Source of the DNA: JACKBJ01 sp964549495
GTDB lineage: Bacteria; Chloroflexota; Anaerolineae; Epilineales; Epilineaceae
Length of the DNA: 64,000 bases
Direction of reading: 5' to 3'
NCBI GenBank assembly: GCA_964549495.1
Contig: CAZJWJ010000013.1
Coordinates: forward strand, 5,682 to 69,681
In this document: one piece after another, positions 52,061 to 59,907 of the stretch
Numbering within the stretch: the first letter of the stretch is position 1
Layout: every line of letters begins with the position of its first letter
Made by a program: the position numbers and the translations under genes
The notes under the pieces: generated by a model
What the model was told of the DNA's origin: nothing
The model's input: the letters and a program-made list of their open reading frames with translations, nothing else
Databases searched by the model: none

Positions 52061-53322
52061 GTCCTGCCCTCCTTGGGCGCGCGGATGGGATTCGATGCTT
52101 CAGGCTGCGGTTCCCTCGGCTCGGGCAGCGGAATGCCACCCTCCCCCAGCTCCACTGGCACGACGCCGGACCCACCACCATCGGCCGGGCCGGGTGGCCC
52201 CGCCTCCGGCGAGAGTCGGATGACCAGGTCATCGATCGACGCGGAAGGCCCGAGCTCCAGGATCCCCGGCTCAGAACCACCGTACCAGGATGGATCGAAG
52301 CCCTCGAGCTCGACGACCAGAAGGTAGCGCCCGGCCGGCAGCGAGAGCACGAAGCTACCGTCACCAGCCGTGTCGGTCAGTAGGAAGCGACGACCATCGT
52401 CGGATACCGGGCGCAAGAACACCAGGGCCCAGGGCAGTCCTCGCCCCGCCGCGTCCTCCACCCGACCGGCGATGCGAGCTGCGGCGGTAGGCTCGGGCGT
52501 CGGCGGCACCTGTGTCGCGACGGGTCGGGTCGGCTCCGGAGGCAGCGAGGTGGGCTCGGGAGCCGGCGGGTCCGGGTCGGTCGGACGAGGCGGTGCTCCC
52601 GTGGTGGGCGTCGGCGGCATTCGCGGCGGGTGAGCGGGAGGCGCCGTCGCGAGGCCGGGCGAGGCAGCCGAAGGCGAGACGGTGCTCAGGGATCCATCGC
52701 CTGCCGGCCCTGCGGCGGTCGAGTCCGAGATCACGTTCGGTCGCGGCTCGAGCGGGACTAGGACATCGGCATCTTCGGCCACATCGAGCCCCGCAGCAGC
52801 GACCGAGAGCCCGGTCGTTGCATCCGATGCTGGCCCCCTGCTTTCTGCCCTCGCGGTCGGGGCCAGGCCCGCCAATCCCTGGGTCGCACCCTGGCGCGCC
52901 ACCGCCGTTGGGAGCCCGCGCTCGGTGCCAGGAGTCATCGCATCGCTGCGGGTGGCGGTACCCATGGCCTGCTGTGCCCAGCGTGAGGGACCGAACCGCC
53001 CGAGCCATCCCAGCAGCCCCACCGTCACGAGGAAAATCGCGGCGACAAGCGACCAGCGTCGCCAGGCGATGTCGCCGACGCGCCGCGCGCGGCGGTCGAT
53101 CTCGGCGTCGACCGCGGCGAGGGCGAGATCGACACCAGGAGGGACCAGCCCATCGTCCAGTCTCGCCATGGTCCGCTGTAGGTCGCGCCAATCTTCCATG
53201 GCCGCCCGGCAGGGCACACAGCCCTGGGCATGCGCATCCAGCGCGCGCAGTGCTTCCGGTCCCGAGTGACCGCCGAGATCGTCCGGTAGCTGCTCCTGCC
53301 AGATCGTGCAAGGCTTCGTCAT
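52057..53322 (-). CDS. Membrane anti-sigma factor with zinc-finger and extracellular carboxypeptidase-regulatory-like domain
   Basis: 421 residues from ATG 53322, which overlaps the sigma factor stop (ATGA). The N-terminal ZAS-type anti-sigma motif is H31-x3-C35-x2-C38 (HAQGCVPC), with C5 as a possible further ligand. One membrane span (about 89-108, WSLVAAIFLVTVGLLGWLG) follows, then a long Ala/Ser/Pro-rich outer linker (about 115-300, with PPTPTTGAPP-like repeats). A CarboxypepD_reg/CnaB-like beta domain (about 303-375; RIAGRVEDAAGRGLPWALVF, GDGSFVLSLPAGRYLLVVEL) and a Pro-rich tail complete it. It would hold the ECF sigma factor at the membrane until an outside signal, sensed through the outer domain, releases it. 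Confidence 0.85.
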   Translation of the reverse strand: MTKPCTIWQEQLPDDLGGHSGPEALRALDAHAQGCVPCRAAMEDWRDLQRTMARLDDGLVPPGVDLALAAVDAEIDRRARRVGDIAWRRWSLVAAIFLVTVGLLGWLGRFGPSRWAQQAMGTATRSDAMTPGTERGLPTAVARQGATQGLAGLAPTARAESRGPASDATTGLSVAAAGLDVAEDADVLVPLEPRPNVISDSTAAGPAGDGSLSTVSPSAASPGLATAPPAHPPRMPPTPTTGAPPRPTDPDPPAPEPTSLPPEPTRPVATQVPPTPEPTAAARIAGRVEDAAGRGLPWALVFLRPVSDDGRRFLLTDTAGDGSFVLSLPAGRYLLVVELEGFDPSWYGGSEPGILELGPSASIDDLVIRLSPEAGPPGPADGGGSGVVPVELGEGGIPLPEPREPQPEASNPIRAPKEGRT

Positions 53323-53999
53323 CGTGCCCACTCCTCGTCCAGCGCCGCGCGCAGCAGCTTGCGGGCGCGAAACAATCGGCTCTTGATGGTTCCGGCCGGC
53401 AATCCCAGGACCTCGCCGGCCTCGGTGGTGCTCAAGCCCTGGTACAGGGTCAGGTGCAGGACCGATCGCAGATCGGCCGGCAGCCGCAGCATCAGTGCGC
53501 GCAGCTCGGCTCCCGACAGCCGGCGCTCCGCCTCGTCGCGGGCGTCGGCACCGGACGAGGGAGGCGTCTCGGCGTCCAGGGACAGCAGGTGTCCCCGCTT
53601 GCGGCGGCGATCCTGCAGGGCGATGCGGTGGGCGATGGCCAGGAGCCAGGTGCGCACGCGGCTCTCGCCGCGAAAGGCCGCGGCGCCCTTCCAAACCGCC
53701 AGCATCACGTCTTGCAGGGCTTCCTCGGCACGCTGCGCATCCCCGCCGAGCTGGCGCAGCAGATAGCCGTAGACGGCGGAGCCGTGATGGCGGTAGAGCG
53801 CTTCGAGCGCGCTCCGATCGCCCTGGCCCACCGCATCGAGCAGGGACAGATCGCGCGCCAGGCAGGCCTCGGAGTTCCAGCCGTCCAGTGCCGGCCGTGT
53901 GCGCTCCGAGGCCTGCTGGCGGTCGGCTCGGTTCCGATCGTCACCGACCTGCCAGCGGCCCGCCATCGAGGCCATCGCATCGCCCTTGATCGTGTTCAT
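53319..53999 (-). CDS. ECF-type RNA polymerase sigma factor
   Basis: 226 residues from ATG 53999; ATGs at 54026 and 53975 are alternatives. Region 2 (about 50-115): ALEALYRHHGSAVYGYLLR, AEEALQDVMLAVWKGAAAF, RTWLLAIAHRIALQDRRR. Region 4 (about 160-215): LMLRLPADLRSVLHLTLYQG, STTEAGEVLGLPAGTIKSRL, the DNA-binding helix-turn-helix. It directs transcription of envelope genes when released by the cotranscribed anti-sigma factor. The ~45-residue N-terminal extension is unusual for ECF factors. Operon order: sigma, anti-sigma, surface protein, each junction ATGA. The operon is probably autoregulated, but no -35/-10 pair was identified with confidence. Confidence 0.92.
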   Translation of the reverse strand: MNTIKGDAMASMAGRWQVGDDRNRADRQQASERTRPALDGWNSEACLARDLSLLDAVGQGDRSALEALYRHHGSAVYGYLLRQLGGDAQRAEEALQDVMLAVWKGAAAFRGESRVRTWLLAIAHRIALQDRRRKRGHLLSLDAETPPSSGADARDEAERRLSGAELRALMLRLPADLRSVLHLTLYQGLSTTEAGEVLGLPAGTIKSRLFRARKLLRAALDEEWAR

Positions 54000-54076
54000 C
54001 ACCCTCTTGGTTGCAGGCGAGGGCAACTCGGTTCACGGCCGCGGCAAATCGGTCCAGCGTCACGGCCGATCCTGGA

Positions 54077-55996
54077 TCAAGATCCCGATGGACGCAAGAG
54101 CAAGGGGAGGTAGAGGCCCTTCGGCAGGGTCGGGGGCTGGGGCGTGCGCGTCGGCGGCGGCGTGGGACCGCCGCGGACGTGGTCGACGCAGCGCGGCACG
54201 ATGCTCCCCGGCGGTCCCGGGAGCGCCGACCAGCGCTCGGCCGATTGGGTCCAGGCCTCGATCGGGCTGCCGTCATGCAGCGGGTACTCCGCGTAGGTGG
54301 CGGCCAGGCTCAGTCGGTTGTGCCTGCCCTGCGGGGGCTGGAAGGCGATGTGCTCCCAGTGATCGGCGCTGATGACCGCGCTGCCGCGGAAGCCGGGTTG
54401 GACGAAGCTCGACAGGTCGATGGCTGCCATCTCGTGGTCGTGCAGCTCGATGCACAGGAAGTCGAGCAGCCCGTTGGCGTCGTAGAGGTAGACCGCCATC
54501 GTGGCAAAGCCCGGATCGAGGCTCTGGTTCTGGATGCTCAGGCGGCCCGTGGCATCCTCCCGCGCGCGCAGGCAGGGCAGGGCCAGCAGGCCGTGGTCGG
54601 CCCGGGTGGCCGGGTTGGGATCGACGGAATGCATGCCATAGCGGGTCCGTTGAGCGACCGGCCCCTCGCGGCCGAGTTCGACCACGGCCGAGATCGATGG
54701 CGGTGCCAGACCGCCGATGGGATCGCCGAGGCGGTGGCTCTCGAGGCGCAGGCTGTTACCGAAGCTGGAGCTGCCGGCCGGTAGGTCCACGCTCAGTCGA
54801 GCCGCCTGCGCCGGGCAGAGGATCTGGCGGCGGCTGACCAGCTCGCTGCCCAGCCGATCGAGGATCCGCAGTTGGACCTCGGCGCTGCGCTCGGCATCCT
54901 GGTTCTGGACCAGGACCTGGCCGGTCCAGCCGTCGCTCAGGTCGATGGCCAGGGGCGCTTGCAGAATCGTGCCGGCCGCGGCCGGCGCCGGGTGCCTGGC
55001 CGGCGCCTCCCTGGCCCCCTCGAACTCGCTGGCGATAGCCAGGGGACCATCGCTGTGGATCTCCAGGCTGGCCATCTCGCCGCCGGGCAGGCAGGCCCGC
55101 AGGTCCACCGTCTGGCGCTCGCCCGGGCCCAGGGCGATCACGCCCAGGCAGGGCAGCGGGTTGGCAGGCGCGCAATCCGGCTGGCCGGTCCGGATCCATG
55201 CCTCCAGGGTCGAGCAGTCGCGGCCGGCGTTCTGCAGATGGATCCGGCCCGCGCCAGCCGGCGAGACCGGCAGGCGGTAGACCCAGCGATCGCCCTGCAT
55301 CTCGGCCGGCGCCAGGTCCGCCTCGGCCAGGCCCTGCAGCGCGGTGGATCCGATGCCGCCGGCCGGCCCATCGCAGTCCTGCCGCAGCAGGACCTCGATC
55401 GGCCCGCCGCGCGCGCGGTCCATCGAGATGCCCTGCCAGCTGCCGCCCTGCTCGTAGGCCGCCCGGAACTCGGCGTAGGCGTCCCCGTCCTGGGCCAAGA
55501 GCGCCTCCATCAGGTCGCAGAACCAGACGTGCAGCGGCTGGCCGCCCGGCTCGCGGTCGGGGAGGCCGGCATCGGAGGCCAGGGTGTAGACGACCGCGCT
55601 CTGGGCACCGGCTGGGAGCCGATCGAGCGAGATCGGCCAGGCCTGACCGGGGTTCAAGAGGCCGGTGCAGGCAAGGCCCTCCGGCTTGGCGTCGGGACTG
55701 CCGCAGCCAGCCTGCGGCCCCCAGGTGAAGAGCATCGCGATGCTGGGTTCCGAACCCAGGAATTGCAGGTGGATCTGGCCATCGCAGTCCGCGCCGGCCG
55801 GCGGCTGGAGCCGGGGCAGGAAGCGCGGCCCCAGGCGGGGATCGCTGGTGGGCTGAGCATGGGCGGTGGTGGACAGGGGACCGATGTGGAGCGCGATCAG
55901 GGCCGCGAGCAGGGTAGTGACGAAGGTGAGACCGCGGGCGACGGCAGGGCTTCCGAGGTTCACTGGGCAGGCGAGGTTCGACGCTCGGGGAGGCAT
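54077..55996 (-). CDS. Exported surface protein with NGLLDF domain and C-terminal YLPLLLR motif
   Basis: 639 residues from ATG 55996, with AGGAGC 7 nt upstream; the open frame upstream is not coding. Signal peptide about 18-48 (LTFVTTLLAALIALHIGPL ... AHAQ). It is beta-rich throughout, with Cys pairs, and parallel in sequence to the first ~620 residues of the 49268-52060 protein. Conserved block near residues 505-560: MAVYLYDANGLLDFLCIELH ... GSAVISADHWEHIAF. A Pro/Thr linker (GGPTPPPTRTPQPPTLPKG) leads to LYLPLLLRPSGS at the end; there is no VWA domain. It lies just upstream of the sigma operon on the same strand, so it is a candidate member of the regulon. Confidence 0.78.
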   Translation of the reverse strand: MPPRASNLACPVNLGSPAVARGLTFVTTLLAALIALHIGPLSTTAHAQPTSDPRLGPRFLPRLQPPAGADCDGQIHLQFLGSEPSIAMLFTWGPQAGCGSPDAKPEGLACTGLLNPGQAWPISLDRLPAGAQSAVVYTLASDAGLPDREPGGQPLHVWFCDLMEALLAQDGDAYAEFRAAYEQGGSWQGISMDRARGGPIEVLLRQDCDGPAGGIGSTALQGLAEADLAPAEMQGDRWVYRLPVSPAGAGRIHLQNAGRDCSTLEAWIRTGQPDCAPANPLPCLGVIALGPGERQTVDLRACLPGGEMASLEIHSDGPLAIASEFEGAREAPARHPAPAAAGTILQAPLAIDLSDGWTGQVLVQNQDAERSAEVQLRILDRLGSELVSRRQILCPAQAARLSVDLPAGSSSFGNSLRLESHRLGDPIGGLAPPSISAVVELGREGPVAQRTRYGMHSVDPNPATRADHGLLALPCLRAREDATGRLSIQNQSLDPGFATMAVYLYDANGLLDFLCIELHDHEMAAIDLSSFVQPGFRGSAVISADHWEHIAFQPPQGRHNRLSLAATYAEYPLHDGSPIEAWTQSAERWSALPGPPGSIVPRCVDHVRGGPTPPPTRTPQPPTLPKGLYLPLLLRPSGS

Positions 55997-56212
55997 GGGC
56001 TCGGCTCCTGGTCGATGCGGTGTTCGGACCGCGCTGGCGCGTCGCGCGAGAGGGCGGATTGATGTAAGCTGTGGCCGGCTGACGAGAGTGCCTCGAGCCT
56101 CGGATCGCGGTGCTCGCTGGCACGCGCAACCGCAGCGGGATCGCCCGCGTAGATCGACGCGAGCCGGGGCCTGGCGGATACGGCCGGTTCGCGACCTGCA
56201 GGGAGGAATCGG

Positions 56213-56821
56213 ATGCTCGACCGCTGGTGGAACCTGATGAGCCTGGAGCACCAGGTCTTCTATACCATCGCCATCGCCACCACGCTGCTCTTGGTCTTGC
56301 AGCTGGTGATGATGCTGATCGGGGTCGACCTGGACGGCGATGCCGACATCGGCGGCGACTTCGATGTCGATGTGGACGGCGACATCGGGCATGGCGATGC
56401 CGGCACGAACCTGATCTCGGTGCGCAGCGTCACCGCCTTCTTCACCGGCTTCGGCTGGGGCGGGGTGGGCGCGCTGAACGCCGGCTGGTCGACCGGCGCG
56501 GCCATCCTGACGGCCTTGGTGGCCGGCATCGCCTTCATGGCCATGGTGCTGGCCGTCCTGCGCGGCCTCTTCGGCCTGCAGGCCTCCGGCAACGTGGACT
56601 ACCAGAACGCGGTCGGCCAGGTCGGGCAGGTCTATCTGCCGATCCCACCTTCGATGCGGAAGCCGGGACAGGTCGAGGTCCTGGTGCAGGGCCGGCTGGC
56701 CGTCGTCACGGCCTTCACCCGGTCCGATCGCCGCCTCGAGAACGAGGAGCGGGTGCGCGTCACCGAGGTGATCGACCGCAACACCATCGTCGTCGAGCCG
56801 CTGGACGCGGCTTCATCATGA
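56213..56821 (+). CDS. NfeD/YuaF-like membrane protein partnering flotillin
   Basis: 202 residues. Membrane segments at about 17-38, 70-90 and 95-118. Between the first two is an acidic Asp/Gly loop (DGDADIGGDFDVDVDGDIG), as in proteins of the YuaF/DUF1449 kind. The C-terminal OB-fold-like region (about 130-195; GQVGQVYLPIPPSMRKPGQV, RVTEVIDRNTIVVEPL) resembles NfeD soluble domains. It pairs with the flotillin encoded 19 bp downstream and probably stabilises membrane microdomains. GGGAGGAA lies 5 nt upstream of ATG 56213. Confidence 0.82.
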   Translation: MLDRWWNLMSLEHQVFYTIAIATTLLLVLQLVMMLIGVDLDGDADIGGDFDVDVDGDIGHGDAGTNLISVRSVTAFFTGFGWGGVGALNAGWSTGAAILTALVAGIAFMAMVLAVLRGLFGLQASGNVDYQNAVGQVGQVYLPIPPSMRKPGQVEVLVQGRLAVVTAFTRSDRRLENEERVRVTEVIDRNTIVVEPLDAASS

Positions 56822-56840
56822 GATCACGGGAGCGCTGAAC

Positions 56841-58325
56841 ATGGAGTTTCTCGGGCTGGTCCTGGCGGGTGTCTTCGTCCTCTTCCTCACCGTCTTCGCC
56901 TTCCTGAGGCGTTACAAGCGCTGCCCTTCGGACCGCATCCTGGTGGTCTTCGGCAAGGTGGGCGGCGGCCAGGGCGTGTCGGCCAAGTGCTACCACGGCG
57001 GCGCGGCCTTCATCTGGCCGGTCCTGCAGGACTACGAGTTCCTGGACCTGACGCCGATGACCATCGACATCAACCTGCAGAGCGCGCTCTCGCTGCAGAA
57101 CATCCGCATCAACACACCCAGCACCTTCACGGTCGGCATCTCGACCGAGTCCGGCGTGATGGAGAACGCGGCCGAGCGCGTGCTGGGCCTGGGCATGGCG
57201 CAGATCGCCGAGCTGGCGCGTGACATCATCTTCGGCCAGATGCGCGTGGTCATCGCGACCATGCCCATCGAGGACATCAACTCCGACCGCGACAAGCTGA
57301 TCGACAACATCTACTCCGGCGTCGAGGTCGAGCTCAAGAAGGTCGGCCTGCGGCTGATCAACGTCAACATCCAGGACATCACCGACGAGTCCGGCTACAT
57401 CGAGGCCTTGGGCCAGGAAGCCGCGGCGCGGGCCATCAACGAGGCCAAGGTGAAGGTGGCCGAGAAGGAGCGCGACGGCGAGATCGGTTCGGCGGTGGCC
57501 GAGCAGGAGCGCCGCGTGCGAGTGGCCGAGGCCCAGGCGACGGCGGTCGACGGCGAGAACACGGCGGCCATCCGGGTGGCGCAGTCCAATGCCAACCGCC
57601 GCGAGCAGGAGGCCGAGGCGGAGCGCGCGGCCAGCGCGGCCGAGAAGGTCAAGGCGGCCCAGGCGCTGGGCGAGTCCTACTCGGCCGAGGAGGACGCGGA
57701 GCGGCAGCGCGCCAAGCGCGAGGAGGCCACGCGGGCGGCGGACATCCTGGTGCCGGCCGAGATCAAGAAGCGCGAGATCGAGACCCTGGCCGAGGCCGAG
57801 GCGGAGCGCACCCGCCGGCTCAAGAAGGGCGAGGCGGACGGCCTGCGCTCGCTCCTGGAGGCCGAGGCCGCAGGTCAGCTGGCCATCCTGCAGAACAAGG
57901 CGGCCGGCTTCTACGACCTGGTCAAGGCGGCGCGCAACAATCCGGAGCTGGCCAGCCTGCTGCTGGTCACCGAGCAGCTGCCCAAGCTGGTCGAGGAGCA
58001 GGTCAAGGCCATCAGCAACCTCAAGATCGACTCGGTCACGGTCTGGGAGGGCGGCAAGAACGGCGAGGGCAAGACGGCCACGGCCGACTTCCTCAGCGGC
58101 CTGGTCGGCTCGCTGCCGCCCCTGCACGAGCTGACGCGCAACGTGGGCATCCGGCTGCCGGAGTACCTGGGGCGCATGGAGGCCGACGAGCGAGCGGCCA
58201 TCGAGGCGGCGCTGGAGGCCGGGCGCGAGCCGGCCGGCGCGGTGGATGCCTCCGACGCGCGTTCGAGGCCCGCTTCGGACGATGGTGATCATTACGGCGA
58301 CGCTGCCGACGAGACGGAGGTCTGA
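56841..58325 (+). CDS. floT: Flotillin family protein (FloT/YuaG-like)
   Basis: 494 residues. An N-terminal membrane-inserting helix (about 5-23) precedes the SPFH/PHB domain (about 28-190; CPSDRILVVFGKVGGGQG, GGAAFIWPVLQDYEFLDL, LRLINVNIQDITDESGYI). A long Ala/Glu/Lys/Arg coiled-coil (about 195-345, with AEAEAERTR and similar heptads) follows, then the conserved flotillin C-terminal region (ILQNKAAGFYDLVKAARNNP, LLLVTEQLPKLVEEQVKAI, IDSVTVWEGG). It oligomerises to scaffold ordered membrane domains. It is in an operon with the NfeD-like gene (upstream) and a 52-residue membrane protein (2 bp downstream). Confidence 0.95.
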   Translation: MEFLGLVLAGVFVLFLTVFAFLRRYKRCPSDRILVVFGKVGGGQGVSAKCYHGGAAFIWPVLQDYEFLDLTPMTIDINLQSALSLQNIRINTPSTFTVGISTESGVMENAAERVLGLGMAQIAELARDIIFGQMRVVIATMPIEDINSDRDKLIDNIYSGVEVELKKVGLRLINVNIQDITDESGYIEALGQEAAARAINEAKVKVAEKERDGEIGSAVAEQERRVRVAEAQATAVDGENTAAIRVAQSNANRREQEAEAERAASAAEKVKAAQALGESYSAEEDAERQRAKREEATRAADILVPAEIKKREIETLAEAEAERTRRLKKGEADGLRSLLEAEAAGQLAILQNKAAGFYDLVKAARNNPELASLLLVTEQLPKLVEEQVKAISNLKIDSVTVWEGGKNGEGKTATADFLSGLVGSLPPLHELTRNVGIRLPEYLGRMEADERAAIEAALEAGREPAGAVDASDARSRPASDDGDHYGDAADETEV

Positions 58326-58327
58326 CG

Positions 58328-58486
58328 ATGAAGGAAGCCACCCGCTCCGGCATCGGCTTCGGCACGGCCTTGGCCATCGCGATCTCGTGGTCGCTGCACC
58401 AGTCGGTGTTGTGGGCCATCGTGCACGGCGTGTTCTCGTGGTTGTACGTGATCTACTACTTGCTGCGGCAGGCGGAGATGATCTGA
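58328..58486 (+). CDS. 52-residue membrane protein of the flotillin operon
   Basis: A short gene starting at ATG 58328, two bases after the flotillin stop, with GGAGG 8 nt upstream. It starts MKEATRSGIGFGTALAIAIS and continues with the pattern WSLHQSVLWAIVHGVFSWLY and IYYLLRQAEMI. This is one membrane helix, perhaps two short ones, with conserved-looking Trp/His positions. I recall similar tiny proteins (SFGxxLAxxxSW...WAIxHGxxxWxYVIYY) in many bacteria, without known function. Spacing, RBS and frame make it a real gene; a link to flotillin membrane domains is inferred from position. Confidence 0.82.
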   Translation: MKEATRSGIGFGTALAIAISWSLHQSVLWAIVHGVFSWLYVIYYLLRQAEMI

Positions 58487-58506
58487 TCGCGTAAGCTTTG
58501 CGGGTA

Positions 58507-58543
58507 GGCGGAGACACGGAGAGGCGCAGAGACGGAGAGGCGG
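58507..58543. repeat. Purine-rich short repeat
   Basis: ACGGAGAGGCG occurs at 58516-58526 and again at 58532-58542, inside a run of GGAGAC/GGAGAG units. This kind of 'cggagacacggagaggcgcag' tract is common as dispersed filler in large environmental bacterial genomes; no function is known. Confidence 0.6.
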
Positions 58544-58554
58544 GGCTTGGTCGC

Positions 58555-58702
58555 AGGGCGGGAGGGCTTTGGGGCGGGGGACCGATGTGGCTGCCGAACC
58601 CCGTGACGCGAGGCAGTGCTTGCGAAGGGAAGCGAGACCGTTCGCACGCTGAGACGGCCGCCGCACACGGCGTGGCCCCCCGCCCCAAAGCCCTCCCGCC
58701 CT
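58555..58702. repeat. Long inverted repeat (26-bp arms, ~96-bp centre), MITE-like or cruciform
   Basis: The left arm from 58555 (AGGGCGGGAGGGCTTTGGGG...) and the right arm ending at 58702 are perfect reverse complements over 26 bp. The centre (58581-58676) has no open frame of note. The arms contain a G-run/C-run and AAAGCCC core. It may be a miniature inverted-repeat element or a large transcript hairpin after the flotillin operon. No target-site duplication was recognised. Confidence 0.6.
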
Positions 58703-58871
58703 ACGTGTAGGGATGCCAGACGGCCCCTACGGCGCGAGTTCGATCGGCTTCGAGCGGCGCGGACGATTCGAGCGTCTTACTGCTATCCAGGCGACACCGT
58801 GGTACACTGGCGCTCCACCGTCGTGGTGGGGCGGGTCCGGTTGATCAACGCGCAAAGCGAGGGTAGCCAAG

Positions 58872-59138
58872 ATGCCGAAGATGATGGTCATGCACGCCGT
58901 GGAAGACGTCGACCGATGGCTCGAGGGCAAGGAAGAGCGTGCCACGGCCCTTGGGCAGGTGGGGTCGAACGTGCGGGATTTCGTGGCAGAGGACGGCAGC
59001 CCGAGTGTCGTGGTCACGGCGGACATCGATGATGTCGATGGCATGATGGCGATGCTCGGCTCGCCGCCGGAGGAACTGGTGGCCCTGATGCAGAAGCATG
59101 GCGTCGTTCCGCCCTTCACGGTCTACGTCGAGGCCTAG
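58872..59138 (+). CDS. Small cytoplasmic protein of unknown function, possibly ferredoxin-like fold
   Basis: 88 residues from ATG 58872 with GAGGGTAG upstream. No family is named with confidence. The pattern MMVMHAVEDVDRWLEGKEER, SVVVTADIDDVDGMMAML and PPFTVYVEA suggests a beta-alpha-beta alpha/beta sandwich like dimeric alpha-beta barrel (Dabb/ABM) or EthD-type proteins. No signal peptide or membrane span. It appears monocistronic and ends 20 bp before a strong hairpin. Confidence 0.7.
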   Translation: MPKMMVMHAVEDVDRWLEGKEERATALGQVGSNVRDFVAEDGSPSVVVTADIDDVDGMMAMLGSPPEELVALMQKHGVVPPFTVYVEA

Positions 59139-59158
59139 TCGCTAGGGATGGCAAGTAG

Positions 59159-59187
59159 CCGAGGCCGCGCTCGATGCGCGGCCTCGG
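59159..59187 (+). terminator. Hairpin terminator with GGCCGCGC-TCGAT-GCGCGGCC core
   Basis: A 12-bp perfect stem (CCGAGGCCGCGC / GCGCGGCCTCGG) with loop TCGAT is followed by TTGAAGTC, 20 bp after the 88-residue gene. The 21-nt core is identical to that of the hairpin at 63346-63378. Confidence 0.7.
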
Positions 59188-59276
59188 TTGAAGTCAAGTG
59201 GCAGTCGCCCGAAGGCTCTCCACGACGCCGGTGGAAGTCGTGGACGCTCCGTGGTGCGACGACGATGGGGTCGAGG

Positions 59277-59864
59277 TCAGTCCCAACGACATGCGCCGAT
59301 CTCAGTATCGGAGATGACGATCCCGCTGGCGTCGATGCGATGCACACGATCTAGGCTTGTTCCGATCACACCGAGAGCCCAGACGTCATGCGCGGCGCGC
59401 GTTTCGAGTCTGTTGCCGTCCTGGTCCACGACGAGTACGGAAACCGCACCGTCCACCAGTCGGCCGGCCGCAACGGCCACAGTGGTTCCCGAGGTTGGAA
59501 CCAGCCAGCAGTCCACATCATCGACCCGACCGAGTCCAAACATCCCGTGGGCATACCACATCCCGAGTTTGCGCTTGGCGTCGGCGGTTCCGAGATTGCC
59601 GTTCTCATCGACATACAGTGCCACGCGTCCTTCTGGCGTCTCGAGCAGCTGCAGGATGTCGATGTCCGCTCCGGACCCTAGCCATCCGCCCGGATCGAGC
59701 GAATCGAGCAGTGCGGATTCGGGTGTGCGATGCAGGGAGCCGAAGCCGGATCGCGGGAACCAGGTGACCGCTGCCAGTCCGCCCAGGATCAGAGCTGCAA
59801 GGGCTCCAGTCACGATGTTTCTAGATGACATCGGATTCACTCCATTGGTCGATACGTCGTTCAT
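59277..59864 (-). CDS. Exported or membrane-anchored protein of unknown function
   Basis: 195 residues from ATG 59864, chosen because AAAGGA lies 6 nt upstream. N-terminal membrane segment about 16-36 (IVTGALAALILGGLAAVTWF). The rest (for example LLETPEGRVALYVDENGNLG, FGLGRVDDVDCWLVPTSGTT, VVDQDGNRLETRAAHDVWAL, RVHRIDASGIVISDTEIGAC) consists of short strands with Asp/Gly turns, compatible with an incomplete propeller or beta-sandwich; no family recognised. It is divergent from the propeller-VWA gene with only 43 bp between start codons, so the two may be coregulated or one start may be misplaced. Confidence 0.65.
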   Translation of the reverse strand: MNDVSTNGVNPMSSRNIVTGALAALILGGLAAVTWFPRSGFGSLHRTPESALLDSLDPGGWLGSGADIDILQLLETPEGRVALYVDENGNLGTADAKRKLGMWYAHGMFGLGRVDDVDCWLVPTSGTTVAVAAGRLVDGAVSVLVVDQDGNRLETRAAHDVWALGVIGTSLDRVHRIDASGIVISDTEIGACRWD

Positions 59865-59907
59865 GGGCATTCCTTTCTGACGCGTACGAGTCTCGAGGAG
59901 GACGAGC

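Larger units (their letters stand above)
58487..58871. other. 385-bp gene-free region with repeats
   Basis: No convincing gene is seen here. It contains a purine-rich repeat (58507-58543), a 26-bp inverted repeat about 96 bp apart (58555-58702), and near its right end TACACT (58803-58808), which could be the -10 of the 88-residue protein gene. Confidence 0.6.
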
